From assembly GCA_023265025.1 (NCBI GenBank), contig JAHFUP010000003.1:62001-126000 (forward strand): 64,000 bases of DNA. The letters run 5' to 3'. A program made the translations under genes and the position numbers. The notes beneath the pieces were generated by a model that worked only from the letters and a program-made list of their open reading frames with translations, ran no database searches and was not told the origin of the DNA. How positions within the stretch are numbered: the stretch's first letter is position 1; every line of letters begins with the position of its first letter. The stretch comes from Acidimicrobiia bacterium. GTDB lineage: Bacteria; Actinomycetota; Acidimicrobiia; Acidimicrobiales; AC-14. Below are positions 38,938-48,959 of this stretch, piece by piece.

Positions 38938-39874
38938 GGGAGTACACGAGGTCGGTGAGAAGGTTGGCCAGCACCAGGCTGAACGCCACCATCAGCACCA
39001 TGCCCAGCAGGAGCGGGTGGTCGCGGGTCTGCGCCGCCGAGAGGACCAGCCGGCCGAGGCCGGGCCAGCCGAACACGGTCTCGACCAGGACCGCGCCGGA
39101 GAAGAGAAAGCCGATACGGGTGCCCACCACGGTGACCACGGGGAGCAGGGCGTTGCGCAGGGCATGGTGCACCAGGGCGCCCGACTCGGAGAGTCCCTTG
39201 GCCTGGGCCACCCTGATGTAGTCGCTGTTCATCTCGGCCAGGATCCCGGTCCGGGCGATCCGGGTGATGAGGGCGACTTCGGAGGCGGCGAGCACCATGG
39301 CCGGCAGGGCCAGGTGGCGGGCCACGTCGACGTAGTGGGCCATGCCGCTGTAGTCGGCCCGGGCGTCGGTCATCCCCTGGATCGGGAACCAGCCCGTCCG
39401 GAAGGCGATGGTGAGCATGGCCAGCTGCGCCAACCAGAAGCTGGGCAGCGCGTAGCCGATGAGGGCGCCCGTGCTGACGCTCAGGTCGAGTGGCCCGAAG
39501 GGCCGGCGGGCGGCGAGGGCGCCCAGGGCGATGCCGCCGACGGTGGAGATGAGGAGGGCGCTCCCCATGAGCAGGAGGGTGGCGGGCACCCGCTCGGCGA
39601 TCAGGTCCTTGACGTCCTGGCCCTGGACGAAGGACGTGCCCAGGTCGCCCCGCAGGACGTTGGACGAGTAGGTCCAGAACTGGGCGACCACCGGCCGGTC
39701 CAGCCCGAACTTCTCCCGCATGAACGCGTAGTACTCCGCATTGCCGCTCTCGCCGGCCACGGCCACCACCGGGTCACCGGGGGCGGCGTGGACGACGACA
39801 AACGTGACGAGAAGGATGCTCGCCACCGCCGGCAGCACCTGCAGCAGCCGGCGGATGACGTAGCGCCTATTCAT
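38909..39874 (-). CDS. ABC transporter permease (DppB/NikB-like)
   Basis: A 321-residue permease. The start YVIRRLLQVLPAVASILLVTFVVVHAAPGDP is typical in two pieces, as are DLGTSFVQGQDV, DYIRVAQAKGLSESGALVHHALRN (EAA-type loop) and VETVFGWPGLGRLV. It forms the channel with the DppC-like protein. It lies 19 nt after the binding-protein gene. Confidence 0.92.
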   Translation of the reverse strand: MNRRYVIRRLLQVLPAVASILLVTFVVVHAAPGDPVVAVAGESGNAEYYAFMREKFGLDRPVVAQFWTYSSNVLRGDLGTSFVQGQDVKDLIAERVPATLLLMGSALLISTVGGIALGALAARRPFGPLDLSVSTGALIGYALPSFWLAQLAMLTIAFRTGWFPIQGMTDARADYSGMAHYVDVARHLALPAMVLAASEVALITRIARTGILAEMNSDYIRVAQAKGLSESGALVHHALRNALLPVVTVVGTRIGFLFSGAVLVETVFGWPGLGRLVLSAAQTRDHPLLLGMVLMVAFSLVLANLLTDLVYSRVDPRIRYR

Positions 39875-39893
39875 GGTGAACGGCCGTCACGCG

Positions 39894-41573
39894 TTACTTC
39901 TTACAGCTGGCAGCCTCGGCGAAGAGCCCGGTGTTCTCGTGGTTGAAGCCGGTGCAGTTGGCGTTGAACGCCCGCAGGCCGGCGCTCTCGGTCAGCCACA
40001 GGTAGGGAAGATCCCTGACCAGGATCTCCTGGAGCTGGCGGTAGGTTGGGGTGCGCTTGGCCGGGTCGGGCTCGCGGGTCGCCTTGTCGAGCAGGCTGTC
40101 GACCTCGGGGTTGTTGTAGCCGGCCCCGTTGGTGAAGGCCGTGGTGCTGATCTGCCGGGAGTCGACCTGGCGGCGGAAACCGATGTCAGGGTCGTCACCG
40201 TTGCAGTAGGAGACCACCGCGGTGTCGAAATCACGCTTGTTGAAGACGTTCGAGGAGAACGTGGCGTTGTCCTCGGTCTTCACATTCAGGGTGATCCCGA
40301 CCGCGGCGACCTGCGACCTGATCTGCTCCCCGTAGGTGGTCTGGTCGCCGGAGAAGCCGTGCCAGTCGACCTCGAACTTGGTGCCGTCGGGGACGTTGGC
40401 CACACCCTGCGCCACCCGGGCGCCGCCGCCCTGGTCCTTCCAGCCGACCTGGTCGAGCAGCGTCTTGGCCTTGGCGACGTCGAACGTGGGCAGGTTGAGC
40501 CCGGTGGCGGTGGCGAAGGTGATGCCGCTGTTGATCGGCGAGACCGCCACCTTGCCCTGGCTGAACGAGACGGTCTTGAAGGCCTGGTCGCGGTTCACGG
40601 CAGCCCAGAAGGCCTGGCGGGTGCGCAGGTCGGTGAAGAAGCCCGGCCGACCGGCCGGCGGCTTCATGTTGAAGACGCCGGTGAGGGTGCAGTTCCCACC
40701 GCCGGAACCCCGGGGGGCGGTAGCCGTCCCGAGGGCGGTGTTCTTCTTGACCCGCTCGATGTCGGGGCCGGGCACGCTACCGATCCAGTCGATCTCCTTG
40801 TTCTCCAGCGCGAGGAGCTGGGTGCCGGCGTCGGGGATGACCCGCTCGACCATGCCGTCGAGGTAGGGCAGGCCCGGCCGGAAGTAGTCCGGGTTCCGGA
40901 CCATCTTGATCTCTTGGATCGTGTAGCCGCCGGGCGCCAGCTTGAAGGGGCCGGTGCCGATGGGCGCCTTGTTCGCGGGGCAGCCGGCGACGGTGGCCAG
41001 GTCGGTGCACGACTCATAGACGTGCTTGGGGATGATCGGCGCCTCGGTCACGTTCAGCTGCTGCAGCAGCGGCGCGTAGGGGTTCGGGAACCTGAAGATC
41101 ACCGTCTTCTGGTCGGGTGTCTCGATGGTGACCTGGGCGCCCCCCACCGACGACTGGGTACGGGAGTGCAATTTCAGCAGCGCCTTCTCGAAGGTGAACT
41201 TGACGTCGTCGGCCGTGAACGGCTGGCCGTCGTGCCACTTGACGTTCTGGCGGAGGTTGAAGCGGTACGAGGTGCCGCCACCCTCGATCGCCCAGCTCTC
41301 GGCCAGCTCGGGGACGAGCTTGCCGTCAGCACTCCAGCCCACCAGCCCGTTGAACATCATCTCGGAGGCGGTGTGGACACCGCCGTTCGAGGTGACGGCC
41401 GGGTTGAGGCTGCCGGGGTCGGAGCCGATGGCGACGACGAGTGTGCCGCCCTTGACCGGCGCGACCGTGGTCGCCGTCGTTACTTGTGTCTGCTCAGCAG
41501 GCTTGTCGTCGCCACCACAGGCCGTGGCAACGAGTGCCATGGCAAGCGCGGCCACCGTCAGGCGCGTCTTCAT
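39894..41573 (-). CDS. ABC transporter substrate-binding lipoprotein (family 5, peptide/nickel type)
   Basis: A 559-residue lipoprotein. The lipobox is VATACGG (Cys after a hydrophobic signal), then a Thr-rich tether, LVVAIGSDPGSLNPAVTSNGG, PELAESW, NLRQNVKWHDGQPFTADDVKFTFE, and the C-terminal PTYRQLQEILVRDLPYLWL in pieces, all of the DppA/OppA/NikA class. The ligand could be peptides or a nickel chelate; sodN in the window needs nickel, but that link is speculative. GGGGGAA precedes the ATG. It is divergent from nuoE. Confidence 0.92.
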   Translation of the reverse strand: MKTRLTVAALAMALVATACGGDDKPAEQTQVTTATTVAPVKGGTLVVAIGSDPGSLNPAVTSNGGVHTASEMMFNGLVGWSADGKLVPELAESWAIEGGGTSYRFNLRQNVKWHDGQPFTADDVKFTFEKALLKLHSRTQSSVGGAQVTIETPDQKTVIFRFPNPYAPLLQQLNVTEAPIIPKHVYESCTDLATVAGCPANKAPIGTGPFKLAPGGYTIQEIKMVRNPDYFRPGLPYLDGMVERVIPDAGTQLLALENKEIDWIGSVPGPDIERVKKNTALGTATAPRGSGGGNCTLTGVFNMKPPAGRPGFFTDLRTRQAFWAAVNRDQAFKTVSFSQGKVAVSPINSGITFATATGLNLPTFDVAKAKTLLDQVGWKDQGGGARVAQGVANVPDGTKFEVDWHGFSGDQTTYGEQIRSQVAAVGITLNVKTEDNATFSSNVFNKRDFDTAVVSYCNGDDPDIGFRRQVDSRQISTTAFTNGAGYNNPEVDSLLDKATREPDPAKRTPTYRQLQEILVRDLPYLWLTESAGLRAFNANCTGFNHENTGLFAEAASCKK

Positions 41574-41649
41574 GTTGTTCCCCCAGAACTGTCGTGTTAC
41601 TTCACAATGACGGTACTACCTGCACCCAGCCTCCGGTCACCGGTCGCGC

Positions 41650-41695
41650 TAGGGTGCGGCCGATGGACTGGCCTCGGGTCGCATACCGGCGCTGA
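41650..41695 (+). promoter_or_regulatory. Leaderless mini-ORF in front of nuoE
   Basis: TAGGGT (41650-41655), 7 nt, then ATG 41663 opens a 10-codon frame (MDWPRVAYRR) whose TGA shares a base with the nuoE ATG (TGATG). Ribosomes would load on the leaderless mini-ORF and pass to nuoE by reinitiation. No ribosome site for nuoE itself is visible. No clear -35. Confidence 0.45.
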
Positions 41696-42294
41696 TGCCC
41701 CGGCTGACGGCTGAGAACCTCCAGCGGGCGCGCCAACTCATCGCCCTCTATCCGCAGCCGCGTTCCGCGCTGATCCCCATCCTGCACATCGTGCAGGAGC
41801 AGGACGGCTGGCTGACTCCGGACGGCATGGCCCACGCCGGCGAGCTGCTCGACATCGACCCGGCTGAGGTCTACGGCACGGCCAGCTTCTACGACATGTT
41901 CTTCACCCATCCGGTGGGGCGGCACCTGGTCTCGGTGTGCACCAACCTGGCCTGCCTGCTCAACGGGGCCGACGAGCTGCTCGAGCACGCCGAGGCCCGG
42001 CTCGGCGTGGCGCCGGGCGGCACCACGGCCGACGGCCAGTTCACGCTGGAGGAGGTCGAGTGCATCGCCTTCTGCGGCGCGGCACCCTGCCTGGCCGTGA
42101 ACTGGCGGTTCTTCGGCAACATCGGCAACGAGGACTTCGATCGCCTCGTCGACGATCTCGCCGCCGGCCGCCTGGCCGACGACGTCCCCCCCCACGGCAC
42201 CCTGAACCGGGTGCGCCGGAGGGTCGGGCTGTCCGCCGCCGCGCCGGCGCCGGCTGAAGATACCGACGCCCCCGCCCAGGCCCGGCCCTCTTGA
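41695..42294 (+). CDS. nuoE: NADH-quinone oxidoreductase subunit E (set 1)
   Basis: A 199-residue subunit with the [2Fe-2S] cluster N1a. The N-terminal helical part (SALIPILHIVQEQDGWLT) precedes the thioredoxin-like domain with ligands CTNLAC and CIAFCGAAPC. A Pro/Ala-rich C-terminal tail is an extra. It is part of the NADH-oxidising module with NuoF and NuoG. Its TGA overlaps the TTG of nuoF (TTGA). Confidence 0.95.
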   Translation: MPRLTAENLQRARQLIALYPQPRSALIPILHIVQEQDGWLTPDGMAHAGELLDIDPAEVYGTASFYDMFFTHPVGRHLVSVCTNLACLLNGADELLEHAEARLGVAPGGTTADGQFTLEEVECIAFCGAAPCLAVNWRFFGNIGNEDFDRLVDDLAAGRLADDVPPHGTLNRVRRRVGLSAAAPAPAEDTDAPAQARPS

Positions 42295-43592
42295 TCACCG
42301 ACGCCGCACCCATCGTCACCGCCCGGATCGGGAACCCCCAGTCCTGGACGCTGCAGTCCTACCTCGACAACGGCGGCTACGACGGGGTGCGCAAGGCCCT
42401 CACCATGGACCCCTCCGAGGTCCAGCAGGAGGTCCTCACCGCCAACCTGCTCGGGCGGGGCGGCGCCGGCTTCGAGGCCGGCAAGAAGTGGGGGATGCTG
42501 GCGAAGGGCGAGACGAAGTACCTCGTCATCAACGGCGACGAGAGCGAGCCCTGCACCTTCAAGGACCACATGCTCCTGGAGGAGGACCCGCACCAGATCA
42601 TCGAGGGCACGCTGATCTGCGCCTACGCCATCGGCGCGTCGCAGGCGTTCATCTTCGTGCGGGGCGAGTTCGCCCTGGGCCTCGAGCGCCTCAGCTCGGC
42701 GGTGAACGAGGCCTACGCCTTCGGGGCGATCGGCCGCAACATCCTCGGCTCCGGCTTCTCGATCGACCTCGTGGTCCATCCCGGCGCCGGCGCCTACATC
42801 TGCGGCGAGGAGACGGCGCTGCTGGAGAGCCTCGAAGGCAAGCGGGGCTACCCGCGGGACAAGCCGCCCTGGTTCCCCGCGGTCAAGGGCCTCTACAGCG
42901 CGCCGACCATTGTCAACAACGTCGAGACGATGTCGAACCTGCCGTGGATCGTCACCAACGGCGGCGCCGCCTTCGCCGCCCTGGGCATCGGCCGCTCGAC
43001 CGGTACCCGCCTCTTCTCCGTCTCCGGCCACGTCAAGCGGCCGGCGAACTACGAGATCGAGATGGCGAAGCACACGTTCCGCGATCTCATCTTCGACCCG
43101 AAGCTCGGCGGCGGCATCCGCAACGACAACCAGCTCAAGGCGTTCGTACCAGGTGGCGTGTCGGCGCCGTGGTTCGGGCCCGACCAGATCGACATGGCCC
43201 TCGACCAGGACGCCGTGGGCAAGGCCGGCTCCATGCTCGGGTCCGGCTCCGTCATCGCCATGGACGACACCACGTGCATGGTGCGGGCCGCGTGGCGGAT
43301 CACCCGCTTCTTCCACCGGGAGTCCTGCGGGCAGTGCACGCCCTGCCGCGAGGGCGGCGGCTGGCTCGACAAGATCATGCGCCGCATCGAGCTGGGCCAG
43401 GGCCGCGAATCCGACCTCGACCTGCTGCTCGACGTGTGTGACAACATCGCCCCCGGCCTCGGCTGGCCGCCCCAGAAGACGACCATCTGCGTGCTCGGCC
43501 CGTCCATCCCCTCCTCCATCACCTCCGGCATCAAGATGTTCCGCGACGAGTTCCTCGTCCACATCAAGGACGGCAGGTGCCCGTTTGCCTGA
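42291..43592 (+). CDS. nuoF: NADH-quinone oxidoreductase subunit F (set 1)
   Basis: A 433-residue subunit that binds NADH and FMN and holds cluster N3. LLGRGGAGFEAGKKW is the NADH/FMN loop; VINGDESEPCTFKDH, GAYICGEETALLESLEGKRG and the cluster motif ESCGQCTPCREGGGW with a later Cys in CDNIAPGLGW-type context follow. The expected later ligand reads KTTICVLG, with Cys present. TTG 42291 is the start, coupled to nuoE. Confidence 0.95.
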   Translation: MITDAAPIVTARIGNPQSWTLQSYLDNGGYDGVRKALTMDPSEVQQEVLTANLLGRGGAGFEAGKKWGMLAKGETKYLVINGDESEPCTFKDHMLLEEDPHQIIEGTLICAYAIGASQAFIFVRGEFALGLERLSSAVNEAYAFGAIGRNILGSGFSIDLVVHPGAGAYICGEETALLESLEGKRGYPRDKPPWFPAVKGLYSAPTIVNNVETMSNLPWIVTNGGAAFAALGIGRSTGTRLFSVSGHVKRPANYEIEMAKHTFRDLIFDPKLGGGIRNDNQLKAFVPGGVSAPWFGPDQIDMALDQDAVGKAGSMLGSGSVIAMDDTTCMVRAAWRITRFFHRESCGQCTPCREGGGWLDKIMRRIELGQGRESDLDLLLDVCDNIAPGLGWPPQKTTICVLGPSIPSSITSGIKMFRDEFLVHIKDGRCPFA

Positions 43593-46239
43593 CCCGATCA
43601 AGATCACCGTCGACGGCAAGGTCGTCGAGGCCAAGCCGGGGGAGATGGTCATCGCCGCCGCCGAGCGAGGGGGGACGTACATCCCCCGGTTCTGCTGGCA
43701 CCCCCGTATGCGCCCGGTCGGAATGTGCCGCATGTGCCTCGTCGAGGTCAAGGGCCCCCGTGGGTTCGCCCTCATGCCGGCGTGCTACGTCCCGGTGGCC
43801 GACGGCCAGGAGATCGTGACCGACTCGCCGAAGGTGAAGAAGGCCCAGGACGGCGTCCTCGAGTTCCTCCTCATCAACCACCCCCTCGACTGCCCGGTCT
43901 GCGACCGCGGCGGGGAGTGCCCCCTTCAGGACCAGACTTTCGCGTTCGGGCCCGGCGAGAGCCGCTTCGTCGAGGAGAAACGGCACTGGGCCAAGCCCAT
44001 CCCGATCAACCCGCTGGTCGCCCTCGACCGCGAGCGCTGCATCCAGTGCTCGCGCTGCACCCGCTTCGCTGACGAGGTGGCCGGCGACGCCATGATCGAC
44101 TTCATCGGCCGGGCCGACATGACCGAGGTCAACACCTTCCCGGAGCGGCCGTTCACGTCGAACTTCAGCGGCAACGTCGTCCAGATCTGCCCGGTGGGCG
44201 CCCTCACCGCCACGCCGTACCGGTTCAAGGCCCGCCCGTGGGACCTCGACGTGGTGGAGTCAACGTGCACGGCGTGCGCGGTCGGGTGCCGGATGGCGCT
44301 GCAGTCGTCGTCGAACCGGCTGATCCGCCACCTCGGCGTCGACAGCGACCCCGTGAACCACGGCTGGCTGTGCGACAAGGGCCGGTTCTCCTACGAGCAG
44401 ACCGACAATCCCGACCGCCTCCGCACCCCGCTGGTGCGCAAGGACGGCCAGCTCGTCGAGGCCAGCTGGAACGAGGCGCTGACCGCGGCCGCCGACGGGC
44501 TGCGCCGCATCCACGACACGGCCGGCCCCGACGCGATCGCCGTCCTGGGCGGCGCCCGCCTCCCCAATGAGGACGCCTACGCCTGGGCCAAGTTGGCCAA
44601 GGGCGTGATCGGCACGGACAACGTCGACTGCCAGATGGGCGACGGCCTGCCGGCGGAGCTGGTGCTCGGCCTGCCCCGGGCGACGATCGACGAGGCGTGC
44701 GCGGCGTCGGCCGTCGTGCTCCTGGCTCCCGACCTCAAGGAGGACCTGCCGGTCTTCTACCTGCGGCTGCGCGAGGCGGCGGTCGACAAGGGCCTGAAGC
44801 TGATCGAGCTCACACCCCATGCCACCGGCCTTAGCCGCCACGCCGAGGTCCGGCTGCAGTACCGGCCGGGCGAGGCCGCGGCGGTAGCCCGGGCCATGGC
44901 CGCCACCCGGGTGCCCGACGACGGCGCCGGCGGGGTCTCGGCCGCCGACATCGGTGCCGCCGCCGAGCTCCTGGCCGCGGCCGACTCCGTGGTCATCGTC
45001 GTCGGCCGGGCGTCGCTGGCGGAGTCGGGGGAGAGCATCGCGGACGCCGCCGGCGTGCTGGCCGGCGCGATGCCCGACGCCCGGTTCCTGTCCGCCCTGC
45101 GGCGGGGCAACGTTCACGGCGCCCTCGACATGGGCCTGGCCCCGGGCATCCTGCCGGGCCGGGTTTCCCTGGACGACGGACGCGACCGGTTCACCGGGGC
45201 CTGGGGTCACCTGCCCGAGGGCCGGGGCATGGACGCCGGCGCCATCCTGGCTGCCGCGGCGGCGAACACGGTGCAGGGCCTGGTGCTGGTCGGGGCCGAC
45301 CCGGCGTCTGATTTCCCCGACCGCGCCCTGGCGGCCCAGGCCCTGGCCGGCGCCGCCTTCACCGTCGTGGTCGACCTGTTCGGCGACGGCGCATCGGCGG
45401 CCCAGGCCGACGTCGTCCTCCCTGCCGCCGGCTACGGCGAGCGCCCGGGCACGACCACCAACATGGAGGGCCGGGTCACCCGCCTCGGCCAGAAGGTGAC
45501 CGCCCCCGGCACCTCCCGGCCCGACTGGATGATCGCCGCCGACCTGGCCCACCGCCTCGGCGGCGACCTCGGGTTCCAGACCCTCGACGACGTCGCCCTG
45601 GAGATCGAGCGGCTGGCGCCGGCCCACGCCGGCGTCACGCCCCAGCTCCTGTCGCGGCCCGGCTACCGCGACGGGGTGGTCGTGCCGCTCGCCGACGGAC
45701 GGCCCACCGAGTCGGACCGGCCGGCGGAATCGATCGAGGTCGACGCCCAGCGGGCCCACGCCGGCAGCGTCCAGCCCGAGAGCGACCCCGAGGCCGACGC
45801 CCCCCTCGAGCCGGTCGCCGGCGCCGCCGACGCGCCCGCTGCTGCGCCCGCCACGAGCCGCCCACCGCTGATCCGCTACCAGCCCGGCGCAGCGGCGAAG
45901 CAGGCCCCGCCGATCGACGCCTACTCGCTCCGCCTCGTCGCCGTCCGCACGCTCTACGACGCCGGCGCCCTGGTCACCCGTTCGCCGTCGCTGGCCGCCC
46001 TCGCCGCCGGCCCCTGCCTGCGGGTCAACCCGGCCGACCTCGGCCGCATGGGCGTGACCACCGGCGACCGCGTGCGCGTCTCGTCGTCCCGGAGGTCCCT
46101 CGTCCTCGACGTGGCCGCCGACCCGCACGTGCTGCGGGGCTCGGCCGTGCTCGTCTTCAACGCCCCTGGCGAGGGGGCGGCGGAGCTGATCGACGCCAGC
46201 CAGACCGTCACCGACCTCCGCGTGGAGACGGTGAAGTAG
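43585..46239 (+). CDS. nuoG: NADH-quinone oxidoreductase subunit G (set 1)
   Basis: An 884-residue iron-sulfur subunit. The N-terminus holds the [2Fe-2S] ligands (FCWHPRMRPVGMCRMC), the His/Cys cluster (CPVCDRGGECPLQDQ) and a [4Fe-4S] set (CIQCSRCTRF, later QICPVGAL); STCTACAVGCRM opens the molybdopterin-oxidoreductase-like part, with no sign of a working Mo site. A Pro/Ala/Asp-rich linker (about residues 700-770) precedes a C-terminal MopB-like domain. TTG 43585 overlaps the end of nuoF by 8 nt. Confidence 0.94.
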   Translation: MPDPIKITVDGKVVEAKPGEMVIAAAERGGTYIPRFCWHPRMRPVGMCRMCLVEVKGPRGFALMPACYVPVADGQEIVTDSPKVKKAQDGVLEFLLINHPLDCPVCDRGGECPLQDQTFAFGPGESRFVEEKRHWAKPIPINPLVALDRERCIQCSRCTRFADEVAGDAMIDFIGRADMTEVNTFPERPFTSNFSGNVVQICPVGALTATPYRFKARPWDLDVVESTCTACAVGCRMALQSSSNRLIRHLGVDSDPVNHGWLCDKGRFSYEQTDNPDRLRTPLVRKDGQLVEASWNEALTAAADGLRRIHDTAGPDAIAVLGGARLPNEDAYAWAKLAKGVIGTDNVDCQMGDGLPAELVLGLPRATIDEACAASAVVLLAPDLKEDLPVFYLRLREAAVDKGLKLIELTPHATGLSRHAEVRLQYRPGEAAAVARAMAATRVPDDGAGGVSAADIGAAAELLAAADSVVIVVGRASLAESGESIADAAGVLAGAMPDARFLSALRRGNVHGALDMGLAPGILPGRVSLDDGRDRFTGAWGHLPEGRGMDAGAILAAAAANTVQGLVLVGADPASDFPDRALAAQALAGAAFTVVVDLFGDGASAAQADVVLPAAGYGERPGTTTNMEGRVTRLGQKVTAPGTSRPDWMIAADLAHRLGGDLGFQTLDDVALEIERLAPAHAGVTPQLLSRPGYRDGVVVPLADGRPTESDRPAESIEVDAQRAHAGSVQPESDPEADAPLEPVAGAADAPAAAPATSRPPLIRYQPGAAAKQAPPIDAYSLRLVAVRTLYDAGALVTRSPSLAALAAGPCLRVNPADLGRMGVTTGDRVRVSSSRRSLVLDVAADPHVLRGSAVLVFNAPGEGAAELIDASQTVTDLRVETVK

Positions 46240-46243
46240 GTCC

Positions 46244-47392
46244 ATGGGCGACCCCCTCTACGCCGACGGGATCAACCAGGCCGTCATCCTGATCGTGCTG
46301 GGCAAGCTGCTGGTCGTCTTCGCCTTCCTGATGGTGTCGGTGCTGTTCATGGTCTGGTTCGAGCGCAAGGTCATCTCGGACATGCAGAGCCGCATCGGCC
46401 CCGACCGGGCCGGGCCCTGGGGCCTCCTGCAGACCCTGGCCGACGGCATCAAGCTGTTCTTCAAGGAGGATCTGCTCCCGGACCGGGCCGACCGGCGCGT
46501 CTTCCACCTGGCGCCCTACCTCTCGATCGTGCCGGCGTTCGCGGCCTTCGCCGTCGTCCCCTTCGGCGGCACCATCTCGATCGCCGGCCACCGCACCCAG
46601 ATGCAGCTCGCCGACCCGCCGGTGGGGGTCCTGTTCCTGCTGGCGATGTCGTCGATCGCGGTCTACGGGATCATGCTCGCCGGCTGGGCCTCCGGCTCGA
46701 AGTACCCGCTGCTGGGATCGGTGCGGGCGTCGGCCCAGATGGTGTCCTACGAGGCGGCGATGAGCCTGGCCGTGGCCGCCGCCGTCCTCTCCGCCGGCTC
46801 ACTGTCGACCCGCGACATCGTGAACTCCCAAGGCGTCTATCGCTGGAACCTCTGGATCCTCGGCGTCGTGCCGTTCGTCGTCTACCTGATCGCGGCCACC
46901 GCGGAGACGAACCGCCCGCCCTTCGACCTCGTCGAGGCCGAGCAGGAGCTGGTCGGCGGCTTCCACACCGAGTACTCCTCGATCAGCTTCGCCCTGTTCT
47001 TCCTGGCCGAGTTCATGAACACGGTGACCGTGTCCGCGGTGGCGGTCACGTTGTTCCTCGGCGGGCCGAACGGGCCGCACATCGGGTTCCTGCCCGACCT
47101 CTGGCCCGTCGTGTGGTTCCTCGGGAAATTGCTGTGCTTCCTGTTCGTCTACGTCTGGTTCCGGGCAACGCTCCCGCGTTTCCGCTATGACCAGCTGATG
47201 GACCTCGGCTGGAAGAAGCTGATCCCCCTCTCGCTGTACTGGCTGCTGCTGATCGCCGCCCTCCGGATCGGGCGGGACCAGGGGTGGGCCTGGTACTACG
47301 TGCTCGGCGGCGGCGTCGCCGTCGGTGCGGTGGCGTGGGGCGGGCTCAACGCCGCGCTCCGCCAGGGCGACGCGGTGAGGACCGCCGCGTAG
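46244..47392 (+). CDS. nuoH: NADH-quinone oxidoreductase subunit H (set 1)
   Basis: A 382-residue membrane subunit (ND1) that forms the quinone tunnel. WFERKVISDMQSRIGPDRAG, DGIKLFFKED, AETNRPPFDLVEAEQELVGGFHTEY in two pieces and FVYVWFRATLPRFRYDQLM are the conserved loops. About eight membrane spans. ATG 46244 is 5 nt after nuoG; its TAG shares a base with the GTG of nuoI. Confidence 0.95.
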   Translation: MGDPLYADGINQAVILIVLGKLLVVFAFLMVSVLFMVWFERKVISDMQSRIGPDRAGPWGLLQTLADGIKLFFKEDLLPDRADRRVFHLAPYLSIVPAFAAFAVVPFGGTISIAGHRTQMQLADPPVGVLFLLAMSSIAVYGIMLAGWASGSKYPLLGSVRASAQMVSYEAAMSLAVAAAVLSAGSLSTRDIVNSQGVYRWNLWILGVVPFVVYLIAATAETNRPPFDLVEAEQELVGGFHTEYSSISFALFFLAEFMNTVTVSAVAVTLFLGGPNGPHIGFLPDLWPVVWFLGKLLCFLFVYVWFRATLPRFRYDQLMDLGWKKLIPLSLYWLLLIAALRIGRDQGWAWYYVLGGGVAVGAVAWGGLNAALRQGDAVRTAA

Positions 47393-48023
47393 TGGGCTAC
47401 CTCGACGGCTTCCGCATCACGTTGAAGCAGATGTGGGGCGATCGCGTCACCAACGTCTATCCCGACGAGAAGCGCCCCAAGCCCGACCGCTTCCACGGTC
47501 GTCACGTCCTCAACCGGTACGAGGACGGCATGGAGAAGTGCATCGGCTGCGAGCTGTGCGCCGGCGTGTGCCCGGCGCGCTGCATCTACGTGCGGGGCGC
47601 CGACAACCCGCCCGACGAGCCGGTCTCGCCCGGCGAGCGCTTCGGCTTCGTCTACGAGATCAACTACCTCCGCTGCATCCACTGCGACCTCTGCGTGGAG
47701 GCGTGCCCGACCGAGGCCATCACCGAGTCGAAGCTGTTCGAGTTCTCCTTCACCGACCGCCAGGACGCCATCTACACCAAGGCCGAGCTGGTGGTCGACG
47801 ACGACGGCAACCCCCAGAAGCTCCCCTGGGAGGACTGGCGGCCCGGAGACGAGCAGCACACCTCCGCGTGGGTCCGCGCCACCGCACCCAGCGGCTCCGC
47901 CGCGTATGAGGGCCGGGTCGGCTGGTCGGGCGAGCTCGGCTTCGGCGTGCGGGCGCCCGAGAAGGGCCAGACCGCCGAGACCGACCGTGCCGCCTCGGCC
48001 GCTCCCCGCAAGGCCAAGAGCTG

Positions 48024-48024
<1 letters not shown>
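47392..48024 (+). CDS. nuoI: NADH-quinone oxidoreductase subunit I (set 1)
   Basis: A 210-residue subunit with two [4Fe-4S] clusters (N6a, N6b): CIGCELCAGVCPARC and CIHCDLCVEACPTEA. A long charged C-terminal tail of about 70 residues is longer than in most homologues and than in the second set. GTG 47392 overlaps the nuoH stop. Confidence 0.95.
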
Positions 48025-48562
<538 letters not shown>

Positions 48563-48566
<4 letters not shown>

Positions 48567-48646
48567 GCGAGCACCGAAACGCAGTGGAGGAGCGCAGCTC
48601 CAATCGGCTTCTCATCGGTGCACCATCGGAGATGGTGACCCGATGA
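48563..48646 (+). other. 27-codon coupling frame with hairpins between nuoJ and nuoK
   Basis: ATG 48563 overlaps the nuoJ TGA, and the TGA of this frame overlaps the nuoK ATG, so a 27-residue charged peptide (starting [16 protein letters not shown]) links the two genes by ATGA on both sides. The DNA also forms hairpins: GGAGC-GCA-GCTCC and CACCAT-CGGAG-ATGGTG, inside a CACCGA/TCGGTG pair. The peptide has no known relatives that I recall. It may be a passive bridge, or the DNA may be a small inserted repeat. Confidence 0.35.
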
Positions 48647-48948
48647 GCGTTCCGGGGGCCTGGTATCTGGGCCTGGCGGCCATGCTGTTCTCCATCGGCG
48701 CGGTCGGGCTGCTGATCCGGCGCAACGTGCTGATCATGTTCATGTGCGTCGAGCTGATGCTCAACGCGGTGAACCTCACCTTCGTCACCTACGCCCGCAT
48801 GCTCAACGACATCGGCGGGCAGGTCGTCGTGTTCTTCGTACTGGTGGTGGCGGCCGCCGAGGTCGTGGTCGGCCTCGCCATCATCGTGTCCATCTTCAGA
48901 CGCCGGGCCGACGCCACCGCGGACGACATCTCCCTCTTGAAGGGCTAG
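48643..48948 (+). CDS. nuoK: NADH-quinone oxidoreductase subunit K (set 1)
   Basis: A 101-residue membrane subunit (ND4L) with three spans and two proton-channel Glu residues: [16 protein letters not shown] and [21 protein letters not shown]. Full length for the family. ATG 48643 overlaps the upstream 27-codon frame. Confidence 0.95.
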   Translation: MSVPGAWYLGLAAMLFSIGAVGLLIRRNVLIMFMCVELMLNAVNLTFVTYARMLNDIGGQVVVFFVLVVAAAEVVVGLAIIVSIFRRRADATADDISLLKG

Positions 48949-48959
48949 GCGCGCTCCCT

